Source of the DNA: Acidimicrobiaceae bacterium
Lineage (GTDB): Bacteria; Actinomycetota; Acidimicrobiia; Acidimicrobiales; RAAP-2
Assembly: GCA_003135595.1 (NCBI GenBank)
Contig: PLCI01000107.1
Location: forward strand, 3,898-9,496
Length of the DNA: 5,599 nt
Direction: 5' to 3'
The notes beneath the pieces were generated by a model. That model was not told where the DNA came from. It did no database searches and was given only the letters and a program-made list of their open reading frames with translations. The position numbers and the translations under genes were made by a program. Below, piece after piece: positions 1 to 5,599 of this stretch; positions within the stretch are counted from its first letter, which is position 1; each line of letters opens with the position of its first letter.

Positions 1-546
1 GAACAGTCCCACCTGGCCGAGGGCGAGGTGCACGCCGACGGGCTGGAGCACGAGCGCGCTGAGGGGCGTCGCTGCGAGCAGCGACACGGCCCATGCCTTC
101 TGCCACCGCCACCTGCACGCGAAGCGCGCGGCCGAGGCGATCAGCCAGGCGAGCGCCAGCAGCGACGCGAGCGTCCAGAGGACCTCGCCACTGAAGAGCC
201 CCACCCACGTGAGCGGCCAGAAGAGCCACAGCGCTGCGGGCGGGTACACGAAGTACTGCAGCTGTTCGATGTTCGCGTAGTACAGGACGCCGCCGTGCCG
301 GACGCTGTTGACGTTCACGATCCGGTAGGTGAGGTCCTTGAACCCGACCGCATAATTGCTCGAGAAGAGCCAGTTCGACGTCGGCACGTGCCACGCGACG
401 TACCACGAGAGCAGCCCGAGCACGCCGAGCCCTGCGAGCATCGACACGACGGCGTGCCGGTCGATCGCCACGAGCGCGCGCTCGATGGCGCGGCGCCATC
501 GGTCGGGCACTCGGCCCGACACGCTGCGCGCCGGGGCCGCGGTCAC
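1..546 (-). CDS. GT87-type (DUF2029) polyprenyl-phosphate-dependent membrane glycosyltransferase, N-terminal part
   Basis: Seen: an unbroken 182-codon reading frame runs off the left edge, so the C-terminus is missing. After a basic cytoplasmic N-terminus (about residues 1-32), hydrophobic helices lie at about 33-52, 104-118, 122-142 and 152-170. Between the first two is a polar loop with K-D-L-T-Y (D71) and H-G-G-V-L-Y-Y, then the motif F-V-Y-P-P (99-103). The fragment ends in L-A-L-G-Q-V-G (174-180). Known: an acidic residue in the first extracytoplasmic loop, a YPP motif before helix 2 and a later GQ-V/N motif are typical of GT-C family 87 enzymes such as mannosyl- and arabinosyltransferases PimE and AftC, which use polyprenyl-phosphate sugars outside the membrane. 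Inferred: D71 is the catalytic-base candidate; the sugar and acceptor cannot be told. The GTG start directly follows the pyrE TAG and has AAGGGG five bases upstream. A later ATG at residue 36 would cut into helix 1 and is less likely. Confidence 0.8.
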   Translation of the reverse strand, partial: MTAAPARSVSGRVPDRWRRAIERALVAIDRHAVVSMLAGLGVLGLLSWYVAWHVPTSNWLFSSNYAVGFKDLTYRIVNVNSVRHGGVLYYANIEQLQYFVYPPAALWLFWPLTWVGLFSGEVLWTLASLLALAWLIASAARFACRWRWQKAWAVSLLAATPLSALVLQPVGVHLALGQVGLF

Positions 547-1116
547 CTAGTCCCCTTCGTATCCGAAGCCCAGGTCCTCGGCGGTCACGATCGCGGCAAA
601 CCGGAGCCCCTCGGCTGCCGCCATGGCGCCGCACGTGCCCCCGCGGTCCACGAGCGCGCACAGCAGTATGGGATCGGCGCCCAGGTCACGCACGACGCGC
701 GCGGCCTCGAGCAGCGACGTGCCGCGTGTCGTCGCGTCCTCGGTGAGCACGACCTTGTCGCCAGGATCGAGCGCGCCCGCGATCCGGCCACCGCCACCGT
801 GGTCCTTCGCCTCCTTGCGCACGCTGAACACCTTGATCGGCCGGCCCCTCGTGGCCGCGACCGCCGCGGCCACGTAGGCGAGGGGGTCTGCTCCCATCGT
901 GAGCCCGCCGATCGCCGTGGTCGACTCTGGTGCGACCGAGAGCACCGCGTCGGCGACGAGGAGCATCGCCTCGGGCCGACACGCCGTCTGCTTGGCGTCG
1001 ATGAACCACGTGGACTTCCGCCCGCTCTTGAGCGTGTAGTCGCCACGCATCACGGCGTGCTCCAAGAGGTGCGCGACGAGCTGTGCCTTCACGACTTCGT
1101 CGACGGCGCCCGTCAT
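547..1116 (-). CDS. pyrE: Orotate phosphoribosyltransferase
   Basis: Role: transfers phosphoribosyl from PRPP to orotate, giving OMP and pyrophosphate, the fifth step of pyrimidine synthesis in the cytoplasm. Seen (189 residues, normal for the family): orotate-binding S-G-R-K-S-T-W-F-I-D at 31-40, G-G-L-T-M-G-A-D-P at 70-78, the flexible catalytic loop V-R-K-E-A-K-D-H-G at 99-107, and the PRPP-binding V-V-L-T-E-D-A-T-T-R-G-T-S at 122-134 with the acidic pair E126-D127. Start: the ATG at 1116 lies two bases after the purM stop. A TTG at 1122 would add two residues, overlap the purM stop by four bases (TTGA) and sit better behind a weak GGCGAG, so the exact start is uncertain. Context: the gene is packed between purM and a GT87 gene, so it is probably translated from the purine-gene mRNA. 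No frameshift or missing catalytic motif is visible. Confidence 0.95.
   Translation of the reverse strand: MTGAVDEVVKAQLVAHLLEHAVMRGDYTLKSGRKSTWFIDAKQTACRPEAMLLVADAVLSVAPESTTAIGGLTMGADPLAYVAAAVAATRGRPIKVFSVRKEAKDHGGGGRIAGALDPGDKVVLTEDATTRGTSLLEAARVVRDLGADPILLCALVDRGGTCGAMAAAEGLRFAAIVTAEDLGFGYEGD
552..557 (-). promoter_or_regulatory. Ribosome-binding site of the GT87 gene, inside the pyrE 3' end
   Basis: On the minus strand AAGGGG lies within the last codons of pyrE, five bases before the GTG that abuts the pyrE stop codon. It is the clearest Shine-Dalgarno-like sequence at any junction in this operon. It decides in favour of the GTG at 546 over the internal ATG. Its position makes translational coupling with pyrE likely. 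Confidence 0.6.
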
Positions 1117-1118
1117 GG

Positions 1119-2156
1119 TCAAGCAGGCTCGCCGGCGCGCACGACGCCCGCGACCGCGGCATCGAGCCCGCCGTCACGAAGCGTCACGACCAGGCCGTCG
1201 GCGGCGTCGCGGTCCACGACGAGGACCATGCCGATGCCCAGGTTGAACGTGCGGGCCATCTCGTCGTCGCTGACACCGCCCTCTCGCTGCAGCTCGGCGA
1301 AGACCCTCGGGACCTCGATGCTCGAGCGATCGACGTCGGCGCGAACGTGCGGGGGCAGCGCTCGGGCGAGGTTGGCGGCGAGCCCGCCGCCGGTGACGTG
1401 CGCCGCGGCTCGAATCGAGCCGGGATGCGCGCGCAGCGCGCCCAGGACGTGGGGCGCGTACAGGATGCTCGGCTCGAGGAGCACGTCGCCCAGCGAGCGG
1501 TCGGAACCCTCCCACGCGGGACCCTCGAGGTCGCGGTGGCACACGTCGAGCAGGACGTGCCGCGCGAGTGCGTAGCCGTTGGAGCGCAGCCCGCCCGAGG
1601 CGAGCGCGACGAGCGCGTCGCCGTCTCGGACACGCTCGGGGCCGAGCTGCTCGTCGCGCTCGACGACGCCGACGGCGAAGCCCGCGAGATCGAACTGATC
1701 GGCCGCCATCACGCCGGGGTGCTCGGCGGTCTCGCCGCCGAGCAGCGCGCAGCCCACCTCGAGGCACGCCGCGTCGATGCCCGCGACGAGCTCGGCGATC
1801 GCGTCGGGATCGAGGACCCCGACCGCGAGGTAGTCGAGGAAGAAGATCGGCTCGGCACCCGTGCACACGAGGTCGTCCACGCACATCGCGACGAGGTCCT
1901 GGCCGACGCTCGAGAGCCTGGCGAGCGCACGCGCGATCTCGAGCTTGGTCCCGACCCCGTCGGTCGTCGCCACGAGCACGGGGTCGCGCCACCCGCCCTC
2001 GCGCATCGAGAACCGCCCCGCGAACCCGCCGATCGAGCTCAGCACCCCTGGTCGATCCAGGGACCGCAGCGAGGCGGCGATCCGCCGCACCGCCTCGTCG
2101 CCCGCGGCGACGTCAACTCCGGCAGCGGCGTAGGTGGCGGACGGACGAGCCGTCAC
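1119..2156 (-). CDS. purM: Phosphoribosylformylglycinamidine cyclo-ligase (AIR synthetase)
   Basis: Role: ATP-dependent closure of FGAM to aminoimidazole ribonucleotide, step 5 of purine synthesis; a cytoplasmic homodimer of the AIRS/PurM fold. Seen (345 residues, the usual length): N-terminal T-Y-A-A-A-G-V-D-V at 8-16, D-G-V-G-T-K at 66-71, V-D-D-L-V-C-T-G-A-E-P with F-F-L-D-Y at 93-109, L-G-G-E-T-A-E-H-P-G at 139-148, A-S-G-G-L-R-S-N-G-Y at 186-195, A-H-V-T-G-G-G at 252-258 and F-N-L-G-I-G-M at 304-310. The variants V-D-D and E-H-P-G are familiar in actinobacteria. S-G-G-L-R replaces the commoner S-S-G-L-H. Start: the GTG at 2156 forms a GTGA overlap with the purF stop and gives the standard N-terminus. 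The in-frame ATG at 2222 would add 22 arginine-rich residues that only mirror the purF 3' end. Translational coupling to purF is likely. Confidence 0.96.
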   Translation of the reverse strand: MTARPSATYAAAGVDVAAGDEAVRRIAASLRSLDRPGVLSSIGGFAGRFSMREGGWRDPVLVATTDGVGTKLEIARALARLSSVGQDLVAMCVDDLVCTGAEPIFFLDYLAVGVLDPDAIAELVAGIDAACLEVGCALLGGETAEHPGVMAADQFDLAGFAVGVVERDEQLGPERVRDGDALVALASGGLRSNGYALARHVLLDVCHRDLEGPAWEGSDRSLGDVLLEPSILYAPHVLGALRAHPGSIRAAAHVTGGGLAANLARALPPHVRADVDRSSIEVPRVFAELQREGGVSDDEMARTFNLGIGMVLVVDRDAADGLVVTLRDGGLDAAVAGVVRAGEPA

Positions 2157-3556
2157 GCCTTCGCCCCGGTGGTACCTCGCACCACGAGCGGCACGCGCGT
2201 CGGGTACCGACCGGTGAGGCACGCGTCGCAGAACCCCGCCGTGGGCGCACCGATCGCCTCGACCAGGTCCTCCAGGGCGACGTAGGCGATCGAGTCACAG
2301 CCGAGGAAGTCGCGGATCTCGTCGATCGAGCGATGCGACGCGAGCAGCTCGTCGCGCGTCGGCGTGTCGATCCCGTAGAAGCAGGGCCAGCGGAACGGCG
2401 GCGACGAGATGCGCAGGTGGACCTCGGTCGCCCCGGCGTCGCGCAGCATCGTCACGATCGCCCTCGTCGTCGTCCCCCGCACGATTGAGTCGTCGACGAC
2501 GATGAGACGCTTGCCGAAGATGTTCTCGCGGAGCGGATTCAGCTTGCGGCGCACGCCGCGAGCCCTCGCGCCTTGGTCCGGCGTGATGAACGTGCGCCCG
2601 ATATAGCGGTTCTTGACAAGGCCCTGGCCGAACGGGATCCCGCTCGCGAGCGCGTAGCCCTCCGCGGCGGGCACGCCCGAGTCCGGAACCCCCATGACGA
2701 GGTCGGCATCGACGGGCGACTGGCGCGCGAGGAGCTCGCCGGTCCGCCGACGCGCGCCGTGGACCTCGCGGCCAGCGAGCACGGCGTCGGGGCGCGCGAA
2801 GTAGACGAACTCGAAGATGCACAGCTTGGTGGACTCCGCGGGGGTGAGCAGCTGCGTCGAAGAGCAGGTCGTCCCCTCGATCGTGACGAGCTCGCCCGGG
2901 GCCACCTCGCGAACGAACGTCGCGCCCATGACGTCGAGGGCCGGCGACTCAGAAGCAAGCGCCCACCCCTCGGGCGCGTCCACGCCGCCGAATCGGCCGA
3001 GGCACAGCGGACGGAAGCCATGCGGGTCGCGGATCCCATGGACCCGCCCCTCCTCAACGAGCACGAAGCAGAACGCGCCCTCGACGAGAGGCAGGACCGT
3101 GGACATCGCGCCGGCGAGCGTCTGGCCCGACTCCATCGCTGCGGCGAGCAGCTCGGCGACGACGTCGGTGTCGGTGAGCAGCAGGCCGGGGAGCATGCCG
3201 GCGCGCTCGGCGAGCACGTCCGTGTTGGTGAGGTTGCCGTTGTGCGCGAGCGCGAAGCCGAAGCTGCCCTGGGAGCGGAAGACAGGCTGGGCGGCATGCC
3301 AGCCGAGGTCGCCCTGCGTGGAGTACCGCGTGTGGCCGATCACCTGCTGGCCGTCGAGCGCCGTGAGGCTGCGGTCGTTGAACACGGCCGAGACGAGGCC
3401 CATGTCCTTCACCACCGTCACGGTCTCATGGTTGGCGCTCGCCATGCCCGCGGACTCCTGGCCCCGGTGCTGCAGCGCGTAGAGCGCGTCGAAGACGAGC
3501 CGGGACACCTCGCGCCCCGGGTAGGACACCGCCACGACGCCGCAGGCCTCTTTCAC
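2153..3556 (-). CDS. purF: Amidophosphoribosyltransferase (glutamine PRPP amidotransferase), iron-sulphur type
   Basis: Role: the first committed step of purine synthesis, PRPP plus glutamine to phosphoribosylamine. Seen (467 residues, normal length): an N-terminal Ntn-hydrolase glutaminase domain with nucleophile C5, L-Q-H-R-G-Q-E-S-A-G (28-37), G-H-T-R-Y-S-T (74-80) and H-N-G-N (105-108). A C-terminal phosphoribosyltransferase domain follows, with N-P-L-R-E-N at 340-345 and the PRPP loop V-V-D-D-S-I-V-R-G-T-T at 353-363. C246, C392, C443 and C446 sit in the contexts of the four [4Fe-4S] ligands of Bacillus subtilis PurF, so a cluster enzyme is expected. Start: the GTG at 3556 is the only possible start, because the frame meets TGA at 3614-3616 with no ATG, GTG or TTG between. 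This leaves only M-K-E-A before the catalytic cysteine, so any propeptide is very short. A GGTGA lies four bases upstream. The gene heads the purF-purM-pyrE-GT87 cluster and overlaps purM by four bases. Confidence 0.97.
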   Translation of the reverse strand: MKEACGVVAVSYPGREVSRLVFDALYALQHRGQESAGMASANHETVTVVKDMGLVSAVFNDRSLTALDGQQVIGHTRYSTQGDLGWHAAQPVFRSQGSFGFALAHNGNLTNTDVLAERAGMLPGLLLTDTDVVAELLAAAMESGQTLAGAMSTVLPLVEGAFCFVLVEEGRVHGIRDPHGFRPLCLGRFGGVDAPEGWALASESPALDVMGATFVREVAPGELVTIEGTTCSSTQLLTPAESTKLCIFEFVYFARPDAVLAGREVHGARRRTGELLARQSPVDADLVMGVPDSGVPAAEGYALASGIPFGQGLVKNRYIGRTFITPDQGARARGVRRKLNPLRENIFGKRLIVVDDSIVRGTTTRAIVTMLRDAGATEVHLRISSPPFRWPCFYGIDTPTRDELLASHRSIDEIRDFLGCDSIAYVALEDLVEAIGAPTAGFCDACLTGRYPTRVPLVVRGTTGAKA

Positions 3557-3560
3557 CTCG

Positions 3561-3565
3561 TCACC
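3561..3565 (-). promoter_or_regulatory. Ribosome-binding site of purF
   Basis: On the minus strand GGTGA lies four bases before the purF GTG. It matches the 3' part of the consensus GGAGGTGA, for which a short spacer is expected. Its first two G residues also form the end of the 3' arm of the hairpin at 3564-3581, so access by the ribosome could depend on that structure. Confidence 0.5.
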
Positions 3566-3581
3566 GGCCGATCGAGGCCGG
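3564..3581 (-). other. GC-rich inverted repeat in the purF leader, overlapping the ribosome-binding site
   Basis: Read on the minus strand, CCGGCC and GGCCGG are perfect 6-bp arms around the loop TCGATC, ending eight bases before the purF start codon. The end of the 3' arm overlaps the GGTGA ribosome-binding site. No U-run follows, so it is not a terminator. It could tune purF translation. In DNA this GC-rich a 6-bp hairpin can also arise by chance. Confidence 0.4.
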
Positions 3582-3591
3582 GGCCGTCCCA

Positions 3592-3605
3592 GAGCGCATG
3601 CGCTC
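3592..3605. repeat. Perfect 14-bp palindrome upstream of purF, candidate operator
   Basis: GAGCGCATGCGCTC equals its own reverse complement with no mismatch. It lies 36 bases before the purF start codon, in the region between purF and the divergent PHP gene. On the minus strand it is bracketed by two direct CTGGG copies, the second overlapping its end. The symmetry suits a homodimeric repressor. It does not resemble the B. subtilis PurR box that I know, and no regulator gene is in the window, so the operator role is inference. Confidence 0.4.
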
Positions 3606-3647
3606 CCAGTCTCTCATAGCGACGTTGGATGCCACGCACGTTAAGGG

Positions 3648-3676
3648 GATATGCGGTCCCGCGAGGTCCGTCACAA
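3648..3676 (-). promoter_or_regulatory. Weak candidate promoter for purF
   Basis: On the minus strand TTGTGA (3671-3676) and CATATC (3648-3653) are separated by 17 bases, as a -35/-10 pair would be. The -35 matches consensus at four of six positions and the -10 at only three. Transcription would start near 3640 and give a leader of about 84 bases that includes the 14-bp palindrome and the hairpin. No stronger pair was seen in this gap. If purF is instead read from a promoter upstream of purL, this site would be incidental. Confidence 0.22.
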
Positions 3677-3685
3677 GGCCCTCGG

Positions 3686-3691
3686 TACGCT
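3686..3691 (+). promoter_or_regulatory. Candidate -10 element for a leaderless PHP-gene transcript
   Basis: TACGCT fits the actinobacterial -10 pattern TAnnnT and ends seven bases before the GTG at 3699. That is the spacing expected if transcription begins at the G of the start codon. No convincing -35 lies 16-18 bases upstream. The lack of a Shine-Dalgarno sequence before that GTG agrees with a leaderless mRNA, which is common in actinobacteria. Confidence 0.3.
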
Positions 3692-3698
3692 CTCGGCG

Positions 3699-4595
3699 GT
3701 GATCGACCTGCACTGCCACTCGTCGTGCTCTGACGGGACCGACCCGCCCGAGCGCCTCGCTCGGCTCGCGGCTGAGGCCGAGCTGACCGCGGTCGCGCTC
3801 ACCGACCACGACACCGTCGCGGGATTCGACGCGTTCGACTCGGCGTGCCAGCAACGAGGCGTTCGCGCGATCCGGGCAGCGGAGATCTCGTGCCTCGACG
3901 AGGGGCGCAGCATGCACGTGCTCTGCTACTTCATCTCCGACGACGAGGGCTCGGCGCTTCGCCGGCTGCTCGCCACGCTCTCTGGCGATCGCGATCGTCG
4001 CAACGTGGTCCTACTCGAGCGCCTCGCGTCACTCGGCTACGACCGGGTGACGATCGAAGAGGTGCGAAAGTCCGCCGGCGAGGAGACCGCCTCGATCGGG
4101 CGCCCCCACTTCGCCAACGCGCTGCTACGCCTCTACCCCACCGAGTTCACGAACCTCCAGGGCGTCTTCGACGCGCTGCTCGGCTCGAGCGGAGCCGCCT
4201 ACGTGGAGAAGGCCCACGTCACGGTCGCCGAGGCGAGCGCCGCGGCGCGCGCCGACGGTGCGGTCACGGCAATGGCCCACCCGCTCATCACCCTCATGGC
4301 CGACGCCAGGGCCGACGACCGGACGCTCGACACGATCGAGCGCCGCGTCGAGCCCGTCCTCGAGCGGCTTGTCAACGACGGGCTCGGCGGGCTCGAATCG
4401 TTCTACTCGCGGCACGACGCGCTGGAGGCCCAGCTCTTGGCGTCACTCGCCCGTCGGCACGGGATCGTGCCGACCGGGGGGTCCGACTTCCACGGCACGA
4501 CGAAGCCCGACCTCGCCCTCGGGCGCGGCACGGGCAGCCTTGCGGTCCCCGACGAGCTGCTCGTAGAGCTCGAGGCCGCCCGCCCGCGAGGCTGA
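3699..4595 (+). CDS. PHP-domain metal-dependent phosphoesterase, YciV/RNase AM or 3',5'-nucleotide bisphosphatase type
   Basis: Seen (298 residues): a full set of PHP metal-binding motifs, D-L-H-C-H-S with S-D-G (H5, H7, D12), T-D-H-D-T (35-39), A-E-I-S with E62, H73, G-R-P-H (134-137), A-H-P with H194, and G-S-D-F-H (D263, H265). Known: this order and length match the COG0613 group, which includes E. coli YciV/RNase AM, a 5'-3' exonuclease trimming rRNA 5' ends, and a Chromobacterium enzyme that converts pAp-like 3',5'-bisphosphates to mononucleotides using three metal ions. Inferred: hydrolysis of nucleotide or RNA phosphates in the cytoplasm; the exact substrate is open. Start: the GTG gives the usual N-terminus with I-D-L-H as residues 2-5, and a -10-like element sits at leaderless distance. 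An ATG at 3651 would add 16 basic residues and has AAGGGG only two bases upstream. Context: the gene is on the opposite strand to its pur neighbours, divergent from purF and convergent with purL. Confidence 0.87.
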   Translation: MIDLHCHSSCSDGTDPPERLARLAAEAELTAVALTDHDTVAGFDAFDSACQQRGVRAIRAAEISCLDEGRSMHVLCYFISDDEGSALRRLLATLSGDRDRRNVVLLERLASLGYDRVTIEEVRKSAGEETASIGRPHFANALLRLYPTEFTNLQGVFDALLGSSGAAYVEKAHVTVAEASAAARADGAVTAMAHPLITLMADARADDRTLDTIERRVEPVLERLVNDGLGGLESFYSRHDALEAQLLASLARRHGIVPTGGSDFHGTTKPDLALGRGTGSLAVPDELLVELEAARPRG

Positions 4596-4630
4596 GTCGC
4601 CCTTCGGCATCGGCTCGGATCGACGCGAGG
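4596..4630. other. Short convergent gap between the PHP gene and purL
   Basis: Only 35 bases separate the stop codons of the PHP gene and purL, which point at each other. I see short GC-rich self-complementarity (such as GCC-CTTC-GGC) but no stem followed by a T-run on either strand. No intrinsic terminator can be called. Transcripts may overlap or end by Rho-dependent or U-less termination. Confidence 0.5.
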
Positions 4631-5599
4631 TCACACGGCGAGCGAGGGGTCGAGCGACAGCCGCCCGGCCGCGCGTCGCAAGTCCACGATCGACACGTCG
4701 CACAGGCCCTCTACGACGAGCCGATCCCCGTCAGCCACGCCGAGCATGCTGATCGGGACGCCCGCGGCATGGGCCGCGAACCCGATCGCGTCGGGATCCC
4801 TCGTCGCCACGACGAACCTCGAAGGCTGCTCGCAGAACAGCTCGCGGTGCCCGTGCAGACCCGAGACGACCGCGCCGATGTCGCCGTTGCTGCACAGCTC
4901 GGCGAGTGTGACCGCGAAGCCGCCGGCGGACACGTCGCGCACCGCGCTCACCACGACCGACTCGCCGCGCAACGAAGGCGCAACCAGGTCGACCACGAGG
5001 TCGCAGACCCGCTGGTGCGCGACGGGCTCGAGGACCGGCGGCCTGCCGCCGCGTCGACCGCGACGCGCGGCCCACGCCGACCCGCCCAATGGGTGCGGTC
5101 GATCCCCGTGTGCGTCACGCTCTCCCAAGAGCACGATCGTGTCGCCGCGTGTGAGCGCCGCGCCGGGTGGGACGCCGACCAGCTCGTCGACGATGCCGAT
5201 CACGCCGAGGACGGGCGTTGGGTCGATGTCGACGCCCGAGGACTCGTTGTACAGCGAGACGTTTCCCCCGATCACGGGCAGGCCGAACGCCCGGCAGGCG
5301 TCGGCCAGCCCCCCGAGGCATTCGACCAGCTGCCACATGACCTCTGCATGCTCGGGGTTGCCGAAGTTGAGGCAGTTGACGACCGCAGCGGGACGAGCGC
5401 CCACGCAGGCGAGGTTCGCGATCGACTCGGCGAGGATCAGCGCGGTGCCGCCGCGCGGGTCGAGAGCGCAGCTCCGCGGGTTCGAGTCCGTCGTGATCGC
5501 GACGCCGCGCGTCGAGGTGGGGAGCCCAGGTCCACCGAGTCGCAGCAGCGCGGCGTCGCCCCCCGGTCCGACGACGGTGTTCAAGAACAGCTGGTGGTC
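4631..5599 (-). CDS. purL: Phosphoribosylformylglycinamidine synthase subunit PurL, C-terminal part
   Basis: Role: the ATP-dependent synthetase subunit that makes FGAM from FGAR using ammonia supplied by PurQ, with PurS; step 4 of purine synthesis. Seen: the frame is open to the right edge, so the N-terminus lies outside and 322 residues remain of a protein usually near 740. The fragment begins D-H-Q-L-F-L-N-T and continues with V-V-G-P-G-G-D-A, T-T-D-S-N-P-R, A-L-D-P-R-G-G, N-C-L-N-F-G-N-P, I-G-G-N-V-S-L-Y-N-E and P-T-P-V-L-G-V-I-G. Further on come P-L-G-G-S-A-W-A, R-D-V-S-A-G-G-F-A and C-E-Q-P-S-R. These are landmarks of the second PurM-like half in the order known for small-type PurL. The first methionine-like codon, TTG at 5584, is internal and not a start. 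Downstream purF is separated from it by the opposing PHP gene, so co-transcription would have to read through that gene in antisense. Confidence 0.95.
   Translation of the reverse strand, partial: DHQLFLNTVVGPGGDAALLRLGGPGLPTSTRGVAITTDSNPRSCALDPRGGTALILAESIANLACVGARPAAVVNCLNFGNPEHAEVMWQLVECLGGLADACRAFGLPVIGGNVSLYNESSGVDIDPTPVLGVIGIVDELVGVPPGAALTRGDTIVLLGERDAHGDRPHPLGGSAWAARRGRRGGRPPVLEPVAHQRVCDLVVDLVAPSLRGESVVVSAVRDVSAGGFAVTLAELCSNGDIGAVVSGLHGHRELFCEQPSRFVVATRDPDAIGFAAHAAGVPISMLGVADGDRLVVEGLCDVSIVDLRRAAGRLSLDPSLAV

Noticed and set aside
28..1575. A 515-codon open frame on the plus strand, antisense to the GT87 gene, pyrE and purM
   Set aside because: Its product is arginine-, histidine- and proline-rich with no recognisable domain. 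It runs opposite three genes with clear family motifs and is a by-product of extreme GC content.
2157..2222. Extended purM start at an upstream ATG
   Set aside because: It would add 22 residues overlapping purF that do not resemble any PurM N-terminus. The GTG at 2156 gives standard length and a normal GTGA junction.
1083..2285. Long plus-strand open frames antisense to purM and the end of purF
   Set aside because: Low-complexity Arg/Ala/Asp-rich translations with no motif; the minus strand carries intact purM and purF.
2573..3619. A 348-codon plus-strand open frame antisense to purF
   Set aside because: It mirrors a complete purF with all catalytic and cluster residues and shows no domain of its own.
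4125..4415. Minus-strand frame inside the PHP gene
   Set aside because: The plus strand encodes the PHP metal-binding motifs, and the antisense translation has none.
4596..4630. Bidirectional terminator between the convergent genes
   Set aside because: Only short GC-rich self-complementarity and no T-tract on either strand.
4878..5075. Arg/Gly-rich stretch after P-L-G-G-S-A-W-A in PurL as a possible frameshift or insertion
   Set aside because: The region keeps the expected order of PurL landmarks on both sides, and related actinobacterial PurL proteins have a similar Gly/Arg-rich linker before the P-P-V segment.
1..5599. CRISPR array, mobile element, tRNA or rRNA gene, toxin-antitoxin or defence system
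   Set aside because: No repeat-spacer pattern, transposase, attachment-like repeats or RNA gene structure was seen. Nearly every base belongs to recognised metabolic genes.

Overview
The window is very GC-rich, with strong G/C bias at third codon positions and GTG starts. The proteins read like those of an actinobacterium (Actinomycetota). Supporting traits are the single-chain small-type PurL, the PurM variants V-D-D-L-V and E-H-P-G, an iron-sulphur type PurF, and a GT-C family 87 sugar transferase of the kind used for envelope mannosides and arabinans. Class-level placement (Acidimicrobiia or a relative) is a guess.

Layout. Five of the six genes read leftward on the minus strand. From the right edge, in transcription order, they are: the C-terminal 322 residues of purL (4631-5599, continues beyond the window); purF (2153-3556); purM (1119-2156, 4-base GTGA overlap with purF); pyrE (547-1116, 2 bases after purM); and the N-terminal 182 codons of a GT87 membrane glycosyltransferase (1-546, whose GTG directly abuts the pyrE stop codon). 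A single plus-strand gene, a PHP-domain phosphoesterase (3699-4595), lies between purL and purF. It is convergent with purL and divergent from purF. The 142-base purF/PHP intergenic region is the only sizeable non-coding stretch. It holds a perfect 14-bp palindrome, a GC hairpin touching the purF ribosome-binding site, and weak candidate promoters in both directions.

How it works together. PurF commits PRPP to purine synthesis (step 1), PurL makes FGAM (step 4) and PurM closes the imidazole ring to AIR (step 5). PyrE spends PRPP on orotate to make OMP for pyrimidines. Tight packing of purF-purM-pyrE-GT87 implies one transcript. It places two PRPP-consuming entry enzymes under common control, followed by an apparently unrelated envelope gene. 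The PHP protein resembles the YciV/RNase AM and 3',5'-nucleotide bisphosphate phosphatase group, so a nucleotide-recycling role is possible but unproven.

This is mainly a housekeeping nucleotide-biosynthesis locus. I found no sign of a new defence, mobile or otherwise undescribed system. The points worth a second look are the gene order and the regulatory architecture of the divergent intergenic region.
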